Source: Imperialibacter sp964351395
Lineage (GTDB): Bacteria > Bacteroidota > Bacteroidia > Cytophagales > Cyclobacteriaceae
Assembly (NCBI GenBank): GCA_964351395.1
Contig: CAYGOF010000013.1
Location: 95,626 to 159,625 of the forward strand
Length of the DNA stretch: 64,000 bases
Direction: 5' to 3'
Of this stretch, positions 1-9,121 are shown one piece after another; within the stretch, counting starts at the first letter, position 1; the number at the start of each line of letters is the position of its first letter. The notes below the pieces were generated by a model. It was given only the letters and a program-made list of their open reading frames with translations. It was not told the DNA's origin and ran no database searches. Position numbers and translations under genes: made by a program.

Positions 1-2
1 GC

Positions 3-1502
3 CTTGTAGTTTTTCTGGTTGCTTTACCACTTTGTCTTGGTATTGCGCTTGCTTCAGGCGCGCCTTTATTTTCTGGCATCATATCAGGGATTGTTGGAGG
101 GCTTGTGGTTGCCATTTTTAGTGGATCTCAATTGGCAGTAAGCGGACCGGCAGCGGGCCTCACAATCATCGTACTAAATGCCATTGACGACCTTGGCTCC
201 TACGAAGCATTTCTCTTGGCGGTGGTTCTTGCAGGCATTATTCAAGTAGCTCTGGGATTTTTGAAAGCTGGTGTAATTGGCAACTTTTTTCCATCTGCTG
301 TCATCAAAGGTATGTTGGCAGCCATCGGTCTGATCCTAATTTTGAAACAAATTCCCCATGCATTTGGCTATGACTCCGATCCTGAAGGAGATATTGAGTT
401 CTTTCAACCCGATGGTCAAAACACATTTACAGAAATTATCGCTGCTTTTGAGAACCTTAGTCTGGGTGCTATTCTGATTTGTTCGGTTTCACTGGGGATT
501 ATTCTCTTATGGGAAAGACCAGCGCTAAAACGCAAGGTATTCTTCACCACGATTCCTGCTCCCTTGATGGTTGTTTTTACGGGCATCGGGTTAAACGAAC
601 TATTTAAAAATTTTGCGCCAGAATTTGTGTTGGAGCAAACACATTTAGTTTCGTTGCCCCTTATCAATAATTTGGGTGAATTTGTCAACGAACTCACATT
701 CCCTGATTTTTCACAACTTGCCAATTCTGAGGTTTATCTTGTAGCAGTAACACTGGCAATTATTGCCAGCCTGGAAACATTGTTGAGTTTGGAAGCCACT
801 GATAAGCTTGATCCGTATAAACGAGTCTCTCCGCAAAACCGTGAATTAAAGGCACAGGGCATCGGCAACATTGTTTCTGGATTGATCGGCGGTTTGCCTT
901 TGACAGCTGTGATTGTAAGGAGTTCAGCTAACATCGATTCGGGTGCGCACACAAAAATGTCGGCGATCATCCATGGCGCCTTATTGCTGTTTACAGTAGT
1001 GATCATGCAGAAAATTATCAACATGATTCCACTGGCAGCACTGGCAGCCATATTGATTATGGTAGGTTATAAACTCGCTAAACCGAGTCTTTTTCTGAAC
1101 ATGTTCCATAAAGGCAAAGGGCAGTTTCTACCATTCGTAATTACTATTTTGGCAATACTCCTATCAGACTTATTAATTGGCATTTCTATTGGAATGGCAG
1201 TTGGACTTTTCTTTGTGATTAAGAGTAACTTCAATGAAGCAATACAGTTAACAAAGGACCACTCAAATTATTTATTGAAGCTCAATAAAGATGTTACCTT
1301 TCTTAACAAATCCGGCTTAAGGACTACTTTGCAAGAAATTCCAAAAGGATCCTACGTAATTATAGATGGAACAAAGTCAATATTTATTGATAACGATATT
1401 TCAGAAGTAATTGAAGATTTTATTGAGACTGCACCAAACCGAGGTATTTCGGTAGAATTGAAGAAATCATCTTCTAGCTACAATCACCTATTCAAAAAAT
1501 AG
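3..1502 (+). CDS. SulP-family anion (bicarbonate/sulfate) transporter, 5' end cut by window edge
   Basis: The frame is already open at base 3, so the true start lies outside the window; about 499 residues are visible. SulP proteins move sulfate, bicarbonate or other anions across the inner membrane. The visible N-terminus carries the SulP signature (PLCLGIALASGAPLF followed by SGSQLAVSGPAAGL), then about ten hydrophobic segments up to roughly base 1230. A short C-terminal stretch of about 80 residues, with VIIDGTKS, resembles a reduced STAS domain. The next gene, 5 bases downstream, is a carbonic anhydrase. That pairing is a known arrangement for SulP members that import bicarbonate (BicA-like), so bicarbonate is the inferred substrate; sulfate is the main alternative. 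GTG at 105 is an internal codon, not a start. Confidence 0.9.
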   Translation, partial: LVVFLVALPLCLGIALASGAPLFSGIISGIVGGLVVAIFSGSQLAVSGPAAGLTIIVLNAIDDLGSYEAFLLAVVLAGIIQVALGFLKAGVIGNFFPSAVIKGMLAAIGLILILKQIPHAFGYDSDPEGDIEFFQPDGQNTFTEIIAAFENLSLGAILICSVSLGIILLWERPALKRKVFFTTIPAPLMVVFTGIGLNELFKNFAPEFVLEQTHLVSLPLINNLGEFVNELTFPDFSQLANSEVYLVAVTLAIIASLETLLSLEATDKLDPYKRVSPQNRELKAQGIGNIVSGLIGGLPLTAVIVRSSANIDSGAHTKMSAIIHGALLLFTVVIMQKIINMIPLAALAAILIMVGYKLAKPSLFLNMFHKGKGQFLPFVITILAILLSDLLIGISIGMAVGLFFVIKSNFNEAIQLTKDHSNYLLKLNKDVTFLNKSGLRTTLQEIPKGSYVIIDGTKSIFIDNDISEVIEDFIETAPNRGISVELKKSSSSYNHLFKK

Positions 1503-1507
1503 AATTC

Positions 1508-2149
1508 ATGAAGCCATACGAAAAACTACTACTTGAAAATAAGGCCTGGGCTCAAGAACGGCTCCATTCTGACCCCAATTACTTTAACCACCTGGCTGAA
1601 ATTCAAACACCTGAATTTTTATGGATTGGTTGCGCAGACTCCAGGGTGCCTGCCAATGAGATTACGAATACAGAACCTGGCGAGATGTTTGTACATAGAA
1701 ACATCGCAAACATGGTGGTGCATACTGATCTAAATATGCTGAGTGTGCTACAGTATGCTGTAGAGTATTTAAAAGTGGAACATATTATAGTTACAGGTCA
1801 CTATGGCTGCGGAGGAGTAAAGGCAGCCATGACAAATCAGAGTCTTGGCTTAATTAACAAGTGGTTGAGAAATATAAAAGAGGTTTACAGAATTCACCAA
1901 GATGAAATAGATTTATTGGCGACTGAAGATGCTAAAGCCGATCGCCTTGTAGAGCTCAATGTGATCGAGCAAGTCAATAATCTTGCCAAGACATCAATTA
2001 TACAACATGCCTGGAAAAAAGACAGGCGGCCAATGTTGCATGGTTGGGTTTATGGTTTAAAGGATGGAATTTTAAAAGAGGTGTTTAGCATGGACGCCAA
2101 TACCCAACTCGACCCAATTTTCATGTTTGACTTTGACGATTTAAAGTAA
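1508..2149 (+). CDS. can: Beta-class carbonic anhydrase
   Basis: This 213-residue protein catalyses reversible hydration of CO2 to bicarbonate in the cytoplasm. The beta-class zinc site is intact: Cys42, Asp44 and Arg46 in GCADSRVP, and His98 and Cys101 in GHYGCGG. These positions coincide with those of E. coli Can, and the length is normal for the family. The ATG lies 5 bases after the SulP stop, so the two genes are almost certainly co-transcribed. The enzyme would interconvert bicarbonate brought in by the transporter and CO2. No fusion or truncation is visible. Confidence 0.97.
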   Translation: MKPYEKLLLENKAWAQERLHSDPNYFNHLAEIQTPEFLWIGCADSRVPANEITNTEPGEMFVHRNIANMVVHTDLNMLSVLQYAVEYLKVEHIIVTGHYGCGGVKAAMTNQSLGLINKWLRNIKEVYRIHQDEIDLLATEDAKADRLVELNVIEQVNNLAKTSIIQHAWKKDRRPMLHGWVYGLKDGILKEVFSMDANTQLDPIFMFDFDDLK

Positions 2150-2344
2150 GTGAGGAAAACAATTTGTCTTAAGAGAGCTGGCACTTTGATGCTGGCTTTT
2201 TTTCTTGCAGCTTCATTTAGCGGGTGTGCTCTTAGTTCGTCGACTACAAAAACAGTCAAGCCCAAATCTCATTACAGGTACTACAATCCGAAAAAAGACA
2301 AGCACAAAAGCAGAGTTAGAAAGGTGCGACTGAAGTCTAATTGA
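2150..2344 (+). CDS. Small predicted lipoprotein, GTG start
   Basis: A 64-residue reading frame begins with GTG directly after the TAA stop of the carbonic anhydrase gene, with no bases between and in the same frame. It has a basic N-terminus, a hydrophobic run (LMLAFFLAASFSG) and a Cys at a lipobox-like position (FSGC). After that comes a short, very basic tail rich in Lys, Arg and Tyr. The likely product is a small membrane-anchored, positively charged lipoprotein. I do not recognise the family. Direct abutment suggests translational coupling with the upstream gene. It could be an unrelated or spurious ORF, but the signal sequence argues for a real gene. Confidence 0.6.
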   Translation: MRKTICLKRAGTLMLAFFLAASFSGCALSSSTTKTVKPKSHYRYYNPKKDKHKSRVRKVRLKSN

Positions 2345-2501
2345 GCATCCTCCTATACTTTTTGGGCATCAAAACACAAAATTACCTAACTGACAGGCAC
2401 CACTAATTAACTAGTAACAAGGCCTCAGAGAACCCTTCAGCAAATTCATTATTTTATTGTATAATTCTTTTTTTACTTTGGAAAGTAAAATCACCGTATC
2501 C

Positions 2502-4208
2502 ATGAAAAGACTTACCTACCCCCTATTGTTCGCTATTTTATTACTTAGTTGTTCCCAACCTACATCTGAATCTAAGCAAACTACTCGGCGAGGGTTTATC
2601 GCTGAGAACGGGATGGTTGTTTCTGCACATCCTCTCGCATCGCAAGTAGGTGCTGATATATTGAAAAAAGGCGGGAATGCTGTTGACGCTGCCATAGCTG
2701 TGCAGTTCGCTCTTGCTGTGGTCTATCCTGGAGCCGGCAATATTGGAGGTGGTGGTTTTATGGTGATCAGGCAGGAAGATGGAAGCATTGATGGTCTTGA
2801 CTATCGGGAAGAAGCGCCTGCTGCTGCTTCAAGAAATATGTACCTGGATGAAAAAGGTGAAGTAATCGAAAACCTTAGCTGGCTTGGTCATTTGGCTGCA
2901 GGCGTGCCAGGATCAGTAGACGGAATGGTAAAAGCACATGAAAAGTACGGAAGCCTTGCATGGGAAGAATTGGTACAACCCTCTGTCGATCTGGCGGCCA
3001 ATGGCTTTGCCCTTACCGAAAAAGAAGCAGATGGCCTTAACAGAGGTAAAGAGAATTTCTTAACATATAATACCGTCAGCCCGGACTTCATCCTTCATGA
3101 TAGTCTTTGGGCGGCAGGCGATATGATCTACCTAAAAGACCTTGCCAAGACATTGACTCTTATTCGTGACGAAAAGGAAGCAGGCTTTTACGAAGGTGAA
3201 ACAGCCGACCTGATCGTGGCTGAAATGGAGCGAGGCAATGGCATCATCACGCTTGAAGACCTGAAAAATTACGAAGCTATTTGGAGAACACCAGTTGCCG
3301 GCAGCTATAAAGGCCATAAAATCATTTCAATGGCCCCTCCTTCCAGCGGTGGCATTGCACTCATGCAATTACTAGCTTCAGTTGAACCCTATCCGATCAA
3401 CGAATGGGGATGGAACTCCGCTAAAACGATTCACCTGATTGCGGAAGCAGAGAGACGGGTATATGCTGATCGCGCAAAATTCCTTGGGGATCCTGACTAC
3501 TTTGACGTGCCAATGGCTGGTCTAATTGATCCGGCGTACAATAAAAAACGTATGTCATCATTCAACCCAGACAAGGCGTCGCTTTCCTCTGAAGTGACCG
3601 AGGGCAATCCAGTAGCCCTTGCCGAGTCGGATCAGACGACGCATTTCTCAGTCGTTGACTCAAAAGGCAATGCAGTATCAGTAACTACCACATTGAATGG
3701 CGGCTTTGGCAGCAAAGTGTTTGTGGCGGGCGCAGGATTTCTACTTAACAACGAAATGGATGATTTCAGTGTCAAGCCAGGTTATGCCAATGCCTATGGA
3801 CTGGTAGGTGGCGAAGCCAATGCCATTGAGCCTGGCAAAAGGATGCTAAGCTCAATGACGCCGTCAATAGTTGAAAAAGACGGTCAACTTTTAATGGTTG
3901 TTGGAACACCTGGTGGATCAACAATTATCACCTCTGTATTTCAAACAATCATCAATGTGCTTGATTTCGGGATGGGTATGCAAGAAGCTGTATCTGCCCG
4001 AAGATTCCACCATCAATGGTTGCCTGATATGATATTCGTAGAAACGGACGCTGTTTCAGCAGAAGTAAAAACATCGCTTGAATCCATCGGCCATAAGTTG
4101 AATGATAGAGGAAACATTGGAAGAGTAGATGCAATTTTAGCGTTGCCTGATGGCACGTTAGAAGGTGGCGCTGATCCACGTGGGGATGATTCGGCGGCTG
4201 GATACTAA
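2502..4208 (+). CDS. ggt: Gamma-glutamyltransferase, predicted lipoprotein
   Basis: The protein (568 residues from ATG 2502) is an Ntn-type hydrolase that cleaves gamma-glutamyl bonds, as in glutathione, in the periplasm. The start at 2502 is preferred over 2457 because it puts a lipoprotein signal at the very N-terminus (hydrophobic run, then LLSCSQ). The autoprocessing site is visible as DQTTHFSVVD: cleavage before Thr379 would free the catalytic Thr at the N-terminus of the small subunit. The oxyanion and binding region (GSKVFVAGAGFLLNNEMDDF) and the late SSMTPS and GTPGGSTI motifs are also present. Length is normal. The next gene, a DmpA-type peptidase, begins 1 base after this stop, so the two probably act together on small periplasmic peptides. 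Confidence 0.95.
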   Translation: MKRLTYPLLFAILLLSCSQPTSESKQTTRRGFIAENGMVVSAHPLASQVGADILKKGGNAVDAAIAVQFALAVVYPGAGNIGGGGFMVIRQEDGSIDGLDYREEAPAAASRNMYLDEKGEVIENLSWLGHLAAGVPGSVDGMVKAHEKYGSLAWEELVQPSVDLAANGFALTEKEADGLNRGKENFLTYNTVSPDFILHDSLWAAGDMIYLKDLAKTLTLIRDEKEAGFYEGETADLIVAEMERGNGIITLEDLKNYEAIWRTPVAGSYKGHKIISMAPPSSGGIALMQLLASVEPYPINEWGWNSAKTIHLIAEAERRVYADRAKFLGDPDYFDVPMAGLIDPAYNKKRMSSFNPDKASLSSEVTEGNPVALAESDQTTHFSVVDSKGNAVSVTTTLNGGFGSKVFVAGAGFLLNNEMDDFSVKPGYANAYGLVGGEANAIEPGKRMLSSMTPSIVEKDGQLLMVVGTPGGSTIITSVFQTIINVLDFGMGMQEAVSARRFHHQWLPDMIFVETDAVSAEVKTSLESIGHKLNDRGNIGRVDAILALPDGTLEGGADPRGDDSAAGY

Positions 4209-4209
4209 T

Positions 4210-5358
4210 ATGAAGCAGTTCCGCAGGAATAACAGCTTTCTGTTGGGTTTTGGTATGTGTTTGGCCGCATCGGTTGTTGTAGCCAGACAAAGACCAGCAG
4301 ACCTTGGAGTCACTATCGGAGTGTTGCCGCACGGTCAATTCAATGCTATTACCGATGTAACGGGCGTAACTGTTGGGCATTTTACCTTGGTTGCCGGAGA
4401 CAATATAAGAACTGGTGTAACGGCCATCCTTCCTCATCAGGGGAATGTCTTTCAATCGAAAGTGCCGGCTGCTATCTATTTGGGGAATGCCTTTGGAAAA
4501 CTTGCAGGGTATACACAAGTAAAGGAACTAGGTAACATAGAAACACCCATCCTGCTAACCAATACTTTAGCCGTTGGTGATGCTTCCAAAGCATTGGTGC
4601 AATACGCATTGGCGATGACTGGTAACGAGGAAGTGAGGTCAGTGAACCCAATCGTTGGAGAAACAAACGATAGCTTTCTGAATGACATCCGAAGTTTTCC
4701 ACTTCAACCATCTCATTTTGTCGACGCCATCTCAGCTGCTAAATCAGGGGCAGTTGAAGAAGGCAATGTCGGTGCAGGAACAGGTACTGTTTGTTTCGGC
4801 TATAAAGGGGGTATTGGCACTTCAAGTCGAAAGCTACCGGAAACACTAGGCGGCTATATGGTGGGAGTATTGGTTCAAACCAATTTTGGAGGTAACCTGA
4901 CCATCGACGGAGAGGCAGTAGGTGAAGAATTGGGTAGGTTCCCTTTCAAAAAGGAGATACTCGAGTCTGCTGATGGATCATGTATGATTGTAGTGGCCAC
5001 TGACGCACCGCTTGACGCCAGAAACCTGGAAAGGCTAGCAAAAAGAGCCATTTTAGGTCTGGGCCGAACTGGTGGAATTGCTTCGAATGGTAGTGGCGAC
5101 TATGTGATTGCATTTTCTACTGCCGAACAACTTAGGGTTCCTTATGAATCGGCATCACCTACCCTCTCCCAAAGTATCCTATCAAATGATCACATGAGTC
5201 CGCTATTCATGGCTGTTATTGAGGCGACAGAAGAAGCCATTATCAATTCACTTTGGGCCGCCGAAACGATGAGTGGCGACCAGCAACATACTATTGAAGC
5301 TTTGCCGAAAGAAGAAGTGTTAAAATTGTTGAAGAAAGCAGGTAAACTTAAAAAATAG
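4210..5358 (+). CDS. P1 (DmpA/S58) family aminopeptidase
   Basis: The P1 family contains self-cleaving aminopeptidases such as DmpA, which release N-terminal D- or L-residues from small peptides and amides, and beta-peptidyl aminopeptidases. From ATG 4210 the product is 382 residues. Motifs include DVTGVTVGH near the N-terminus, VGAGTGTVCFGYKGGIG in the middle, and DGSCMIVVATDAPL. In this family the chain is cut before the Ser of that last motif, here between Gly256 and Ser257, making Ser257 the nucleophile. GLGRTGG follows, as in relatives. A hydrophobic N-terminus suggests export. The start is 1 base after the gamma-glutamyltransferase stop, indicating translational coupling. D/L and beta-peptide specificity cannot be told apart from sequence alone. 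Confidence 0.93.
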   Translation: MKQFRRNNSFLLGFGMCLAASVVVARQRPADLGVTIGVLPHGQFNAITDVTGVTVGHFTLVAGDNIRTGVTAILPHQGNVFQSKVPAAIYLGNAFGKLAGYTQVKELGNIETPILLTNTLAVGDASKALVQYALAMTGNEEVRSVNPIVGETNDSFLNDIRSFPLQPSHFVDAISAAKSGAVEEGNVGAGTGTVCFGYKGGIGTSSRKLPETLGGYMVGVLVQTNFGGNLTIDGEAVGEELGRFPFKKEILESADGSCMIVVATDAPLDARNLERLAKRAILGLGRTGGIASNGSGDYVIAFSTAEQLRVPYESASPTLSQSILSNDHMSPLFMAVIEATEEAIINSLWAAETMSGDQQHTIEALPKEEVLKLLKKAGKLKK

Positions 5359-5362
5359 TAAA

Positions 5363-5394
5363 CGTCTGACAGACGATACTTAAAGCAATTGCTT
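5363..5394. repeat. Two adjacent short palindromes between convergent genes
   Basis: CGTCTG-A-CAGACG (5363-5375) and AAGCAATTGCTT (5383-5394) lie between the convergent peptidase gene and TonB receptor gene. They may help terminate transcription, but neither is followed by a good T-tract. Confidence 0.35.
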
Positions 5395-5438
5395 CAACTA
5401 AAAATCCCTGCTTCAATTAACCTAGCTGGTCACTCTCT

Positions 5439-7637
5439 TTAAAATTTGCCTCCTAATGTCAGATAGAAAGTCCTGCCGTTGGCTGGCAAAATGCCTGGGC
5501 CGGGATACATTTGAATTCTCCTGCTGAAATACCTGGTGTCGGCTAGATTGTTCACGCCGCCTGAGAGATGATACTTATCAAGGAAACCCAAATTAAAAGC
5601 CCAATCGATAACTGTATAAGAAGGTATTACGCCCACAATGCCTGACTCAGAAAATACTGTATTGTTGGCGTCGTTGAATTGCTCGCTGACATAGCTCACT
5701 TGTAAGGTAGATGAAAGGCGTTTATGCTTAAATTCAAGCCCTGCTCTCTCTATCCAGTCGGGCACATTCTCGACATGGTTACCGTTAAGGGAAACTTCCT
5801 GGTTGCCGTTAGCTACCGACACATCCAGGTACCTGGCGTTGGTGTAGGCCAGTGAACTAAATACCCGCAAATCGGTATTTGAATCCTCTTGCCTGGTATT
5901 TCCCAACAGGGATAAATTCAGGTACATTTCCAGGCCTTTTACCTCAGAATTCCCAACATTTGTGGTAAATAGGTATGACGTGTCGCCACTTCCCTGCATG
6001 GTTACTTTACCAATTCTGTCTCCATAGAAAAGGTAATACCCATTCACATCAAAATTAAGCAGGTTGCCTATGCTGCCCCTGTACCCAGCATCGATATCAT
6101 ACCCACGACTGTCTTTTAAATTAGGATCAACAATACCTAGTTGGTCGGCTGGCGTAATGTTGGCATACAGGTAAGGTCGGTATGCCTGGGAGATGTTTCC
6201 ATACAGCTGTGTATCATCTGTCAACTGATATTGTAAGCCAGTACCAAAAAGCAGAAAGTTGCGCTTACCGGCGAAAGATACCGGAAAAGTGGCATTGTTG
6301 ATGACCCCGGTCAAATCAGACTTGATGACTTCGTACCGGAAACCAGGTGTTACCGAAAACCTTCTATTCAGGTAGAAAATATTCTCTGCAAAAGCGGCAT
6401 AGTTGATGGTCAAAAACTTCAAATCGGTCCCATAGGGTGTAACCAGGCTGAAATCGAAGTCAGCGCCCGTTGTACCGCCACCCTTCTGCCTCCTCCTGGT
6501 CTTGCCATCGAAGTACCTGATGCCGCCCGAAAGTATGCTCCTCACTTTTCCAAGGCTGTACTCGTGAAGAAGCCTTGCTTCTGTTGTAAAGCTACTGTAA
6601 AAGTCTCTGTCGATTTGACGTGGATTGTATGAACCAATGTCTGTATTGAACGTATCTTTTACTGTGGCAGGATTGATAAACTGAATACTGCTTCTCTCTC
6701 CCCAAATGCCATTGGCGGTTAATTCCAATGATGTAGTTGGGGAAAGCTGGTAATTGAAGGTAACTGCAGGAACATTAATGATAGGACTAAAATAATTTCT
6801 GGCCCTGTCAGATTGCCTCGCATTCTCCTCGAATTGTTCGTCTGTCAGTCCTCCTGCTATCTGCTGGCGATAGTCCATCCTGGAAAATTGCAAAGCCACG
6901 CTGCCCTTGTTCGAAAACCGGTACTTGACGTTGGCATACCACGCATTGAAGTTGAAAGCAGAATTAGGGCGCCAACCGTCGCCATGCCGATTATTGTAGT
7001 AGGCATAATAACTTACTTTCCCTTTTGTGCCCCCTATCGCATTGTATGAATTGAAAAGATTGTTAGCACCTAGCGTCTGCTCACTTTCCAGCGAAAAAAC
7101 CTTGGTGGAGTCACCTTCTTTCATCACATAGTTCATCATACCACCATACTGACTTCCAAACTGTAGGGCTGCTGAGCCTCTCAGCAGTTGAACCTGCTTA
7201 ACCCCTTGCATTGGCACTTGATAATGGTTCTCCGGATAGCCAAATATGTCGGAATTGGTGTTGTAGCCATTTTGCCGCATGTTCATTTCGATGGAACGAT
7301 GGGCATCGGTCCCTCTTGTGCCAATATTCATTTGGGTGCCGGCGCCATCCATATCCCAAAGATTGACGCCAGGCATTTTCGCGTAGACCATCCTACCAAC
7401 ATTTTGAACAAGATTGGCATCACCATTTTCCAAATCTACCACTTCCGTTTTCTTGCCAGCGAAGATGTTGACACCGACTATGTCGGGTATCGCCTGCTTC
7501 TTGTCGTGAAAACCCTTTACCGTCACTGGGTCAAGGACTTTTGTAGACATGCTATCTAATTCATCGAGGTTCTGTGCATGCGTAGCATTACTAATAATGG
7601 CCGCAATTAGCAGAAGAACCAAAGCTCCATACCGCAT
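5439..7637 (-). CDS. TonB-dependent outer-membrane receptor, FecA-like
   Basis: This 732-residue protein has a signal peptide (cleavage near THAQN), a short TonB-box-like region (DPVTVKG), then a plug domain with VDLENGDANLVQNVGRMVYAKMPG and the QVQLLRGSAALQFGSQYGG stretch typical of plug ends. A large beta-barrel ends in YLTLGGKF with a terminal Phe. It lacks the CarboxypepD_reg extension of SusC-type receptors and the signalling domain of sigma/anti-sigma-coupled receptors. The overall pattern resembles FecA-type iron-dicitrate receptors of Bacteroidota, but the ligand is not shown by sequence. It is the last of three minus-strand genes, downstream of an outer-membrane barrel gene and a small membrane protein gene. 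A metal chelate is the inferred cargo. Confidence 0.9.
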   Translation of the reverse strand: MRYGALVLLLIAAIISNATHAQNLDELDSMSTKVLDPVTVKGFHDKKQAIPDIVGVNIFAGKKTEVVDLENGDANLVQNVGRMVYAKMPGVNLWDMDGAGTQMNIGTRGTDAHRSIEMNMRQNGYNTNSDIFGYPENHYQVPMQGVKQVQLLRGSAALQFGSQYGGMMNYVMKEGDSTKVFSLESEQTLGANNLFNSYNAIGGTKGKVSYYAYYNNRHGDGWRPNSAFNFNAWYANVKYRFSNKGSVALQFSRMDYRQQIAGGLTDEQFEENARQSDRARNYFSPIINVPAVTFNYQLSPTTSLELTANGIWGERSSIQFINPATVKDTFNTDIGSYNPRQIDRDFYSSFTTEARLLHEYSLGKVRSILSGGIRYFDGKTRRRQKGGGTTGADFDFSLVTPYGTDLKFLTINYAAFAENIFYLNRRFSVTPGFRYEVIKSDLTGVINNATFPVSFAGKRNFLLFGTGLQYQLTDDTQLYGNISQAYRPYLYANITPADQLGIVDPNLKDSRGYDIDAGYRGSIGNLLNFDVNGYYLFYGDRIGKVTMQGSGDTSYLFTTNVGNSEVKGLEMYLNLSLLGNTRQEDSNTDLRVFSSLAYTNARYLDVSVANGNQEVSLNGNHVENVPDWIERAGLEFKHKRLSSTLQVSYVSEQFNDANNTVFSESGIVGVIPSYTVIDWAFNLGFLDKYHLSGGVNNLADTRYFSRRIQMYPGPGILPANGRTFYLTLGGKF

Positions 7638-7666
7638 AAAATGTTAAACTTTAATAATAAAACAAA

Positions 7667-7733
7667 TGGCCACTACCCTGCAGAAAACTATCCATCAACA
7701 TGGCAATCAATCTGCACATCCGAATAGTGGCCA
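7667..7733 (-). promoter_or_regulatory. Long-range inverted repeat upstream of the TonB receptor gene
   Basis: A perfect 9-base inverted repeat (TGGCCACTA at 7667-7675, TAGTGGCCA at 7725-7733) fills the 104-base gap between the barrel gene and the receptor gene. Read on the minus strand, the second arm is followed by TTTGTTTTATTA, so it may act as an attenuator or partial terminator; an operator is also possible. It matches no riboswitch that I recognise. Confidence 0.3.
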
Positions 7734-7741
7734 ATTAAAAA

Positions 7742-8875
7742 CTAGTTTTGAGACGCTGAGAAATCCTTCACGTCCAATGTATGTTTCATCATTCCAAACC
7801 TATAGCTAAACCCAAAATTGATCAGATAATCAGCAAACGCAGCATCGCCATTAGTGAACTGGCCCGTTTCAGCTGTTCGTTGTTTATCGGAGAAGCTCTG
7901 CACTCGGGCCCTGTCAATAGCGATAGGCACCGTAAAGCTAAATGCCATATTTCTAAAGCCGTAGTTAATACCTGGTTCGATGGATACTATGTATCCCGGT
8001 CGCCTAAATCCATCATCTCCTCCTATCAGGTCACTTGACGGTACGCCCTCAAGTCTGGCGCCCGCATATAAGCCTAAACCCTGCACTGGAGTGATATACA
8101 AGGCGCCCAATCGAACCGCATACTGATCAGACACTGAATAATCACGGCTGCTTCCTCTCGCTTCGAGCGCATATTTCTCACGAGGATTGATCATGTAGTA
8201 TAGCAGAGCAGTCATCACAAGGTTGTCTGACAAATTATGATAGGCTTGAGATTCGAAGGTAATACCGACTCCGCCATCCCCGGGCTGTATCGACTGGTCG
8301 ACCCCCGAAACGATGGTTTGGTCCTTGTTGGGGCCGCTGTTATAGAACTTGCTCGTGGCTCTGTAATTACCTGAAGGAAGTTTCATGCCCAGGCCAAGTG
8401 AAACATTTGACCCAGTATGAGCCGCCGGATCGAGTAACCAATAACTGGCGCTCAATCTGATATCAGCTAATCCACCTGCGTAGGTCGAATGCCTGTCGCC
8501 AAGTCCGTTGGGTGGATTGCCGCCGTGTTCGTACATGGACGAACGCTTGTGGCTAACGAAAGGCAAAACAGCGTTCAGTGAAAGCCTATCGGTGAGGCCA
8601 TAGGCAACCAAAAAGTCGACGAAATAGGAGTCATTTATTACTTCAGTACCATTTTTAACTCGGTCAACTTCTTCGTGATTACCACGAAAATGTTTGTAGG
8701 AATGGAAATACCTGAAGTTTGAACCAGCATTCCATTGCCCTTTGCCGAGAACAGCTCCTCCGCCCACATTCACTCCGCAACCAGAACGAACAGCAATACA
8801 ACCTTGTGAAAAAGCCTGACTAAAACCTATGAAAAGGCATATCAATCCAATGTATATAGTAGATGTATATTTCAT
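7742..8875 (-). CDS. Predicted outer-membrane beta-barrel protein
   Basis: The product (377 residues from ATG 8875) has a clear signal peptide (IYIGLICLFIGFSQAFSQ) followed by CIAVRSGCG, two cysteines near the mature N-terminus. The rest alternates hydrophobic and polar residues with many Gly, Tyr and Asn, and reads as a 12- to 16-strand barrel of the phenol-degradation/transporter (PF13557-like) type. Segments such as YGLTDRLSLNAVLPFVSHKR and the closing INFGFSYRFG are typical strands. The earlier in-frame ATG at 8920 would put a non-signal leader in front, so 8875 is preferred. It precedes the FecA-like receptor gene by 104 bases, suggesting shared regulation. Substrate is unknown. Confidence 0.75.
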   Translation of the reverse strand: MKYTSTIYIGLICLFIGFSQAFSQGCIAVRSGCGVNVGGGAVLGKGQWNAGSNFRYFHSYKHFRGNHEEVDRVKNGTEVINDSYFVDFLVAYGLTDRLSLNAVLPFVSHKRSSMYEHGGNPPNGLGDRHSTYAGGLADIRLSASYWLLDPAAHTGSNVSLGLGMKLPSGNYRATSKFYNSGPNKDQTIVSGVDQSIQPGDGGVGITFESQAYHNLSDNLVMTALLYYMINPREKYALEARGSSRDYSVSDQYAVRLGALYITPVQGLGLYAGARLEGVPSSDLIGGDDGFRRPGYIVSIEPGINYGFRNMAFSFTVPIAIDRARVQSFSDKQRTAETGQFTNGDAAFADYLINFGFSYRFGMMKHTLDVKDFSASQN

Positions 8876-9121
8876 TTTGAGATGATTATGATTGAAAAAA
8901 AATAGAAATGAATAGACCAATACTGACTTTCATCAATTGAATCCAGCTCTTACCGTCCGCTACTTATCAAGCAGTAGATGAAACCTGCCAGCAACTTACT
9001 GAAGCACACCAAACAACTAAATACAACTTCGTTTGTAGGATGCCAGCATAAGCTCACCTGCTACCAAAAAAGAGTGGTAAAAGAAAGACGAGAAACAATT
9101 CAGAATTGGCCTATTCGAACT

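Noticed and set aside
3952..4518. 188-residue minus-strand ORF
   Set aside because: Lies antisense over gamma-glutamyltransferase and peptidase genes whose products are clearly recognised; its own translation has no domain or signal.
7638..7741. Cobalamin or other metabolite riboswitch before the TonB receptor gene
   Set aside because: The region is only about 100 bases and lacks the conserved B12-box or TPP-type motifs; only a simple inverted repeat is seen.
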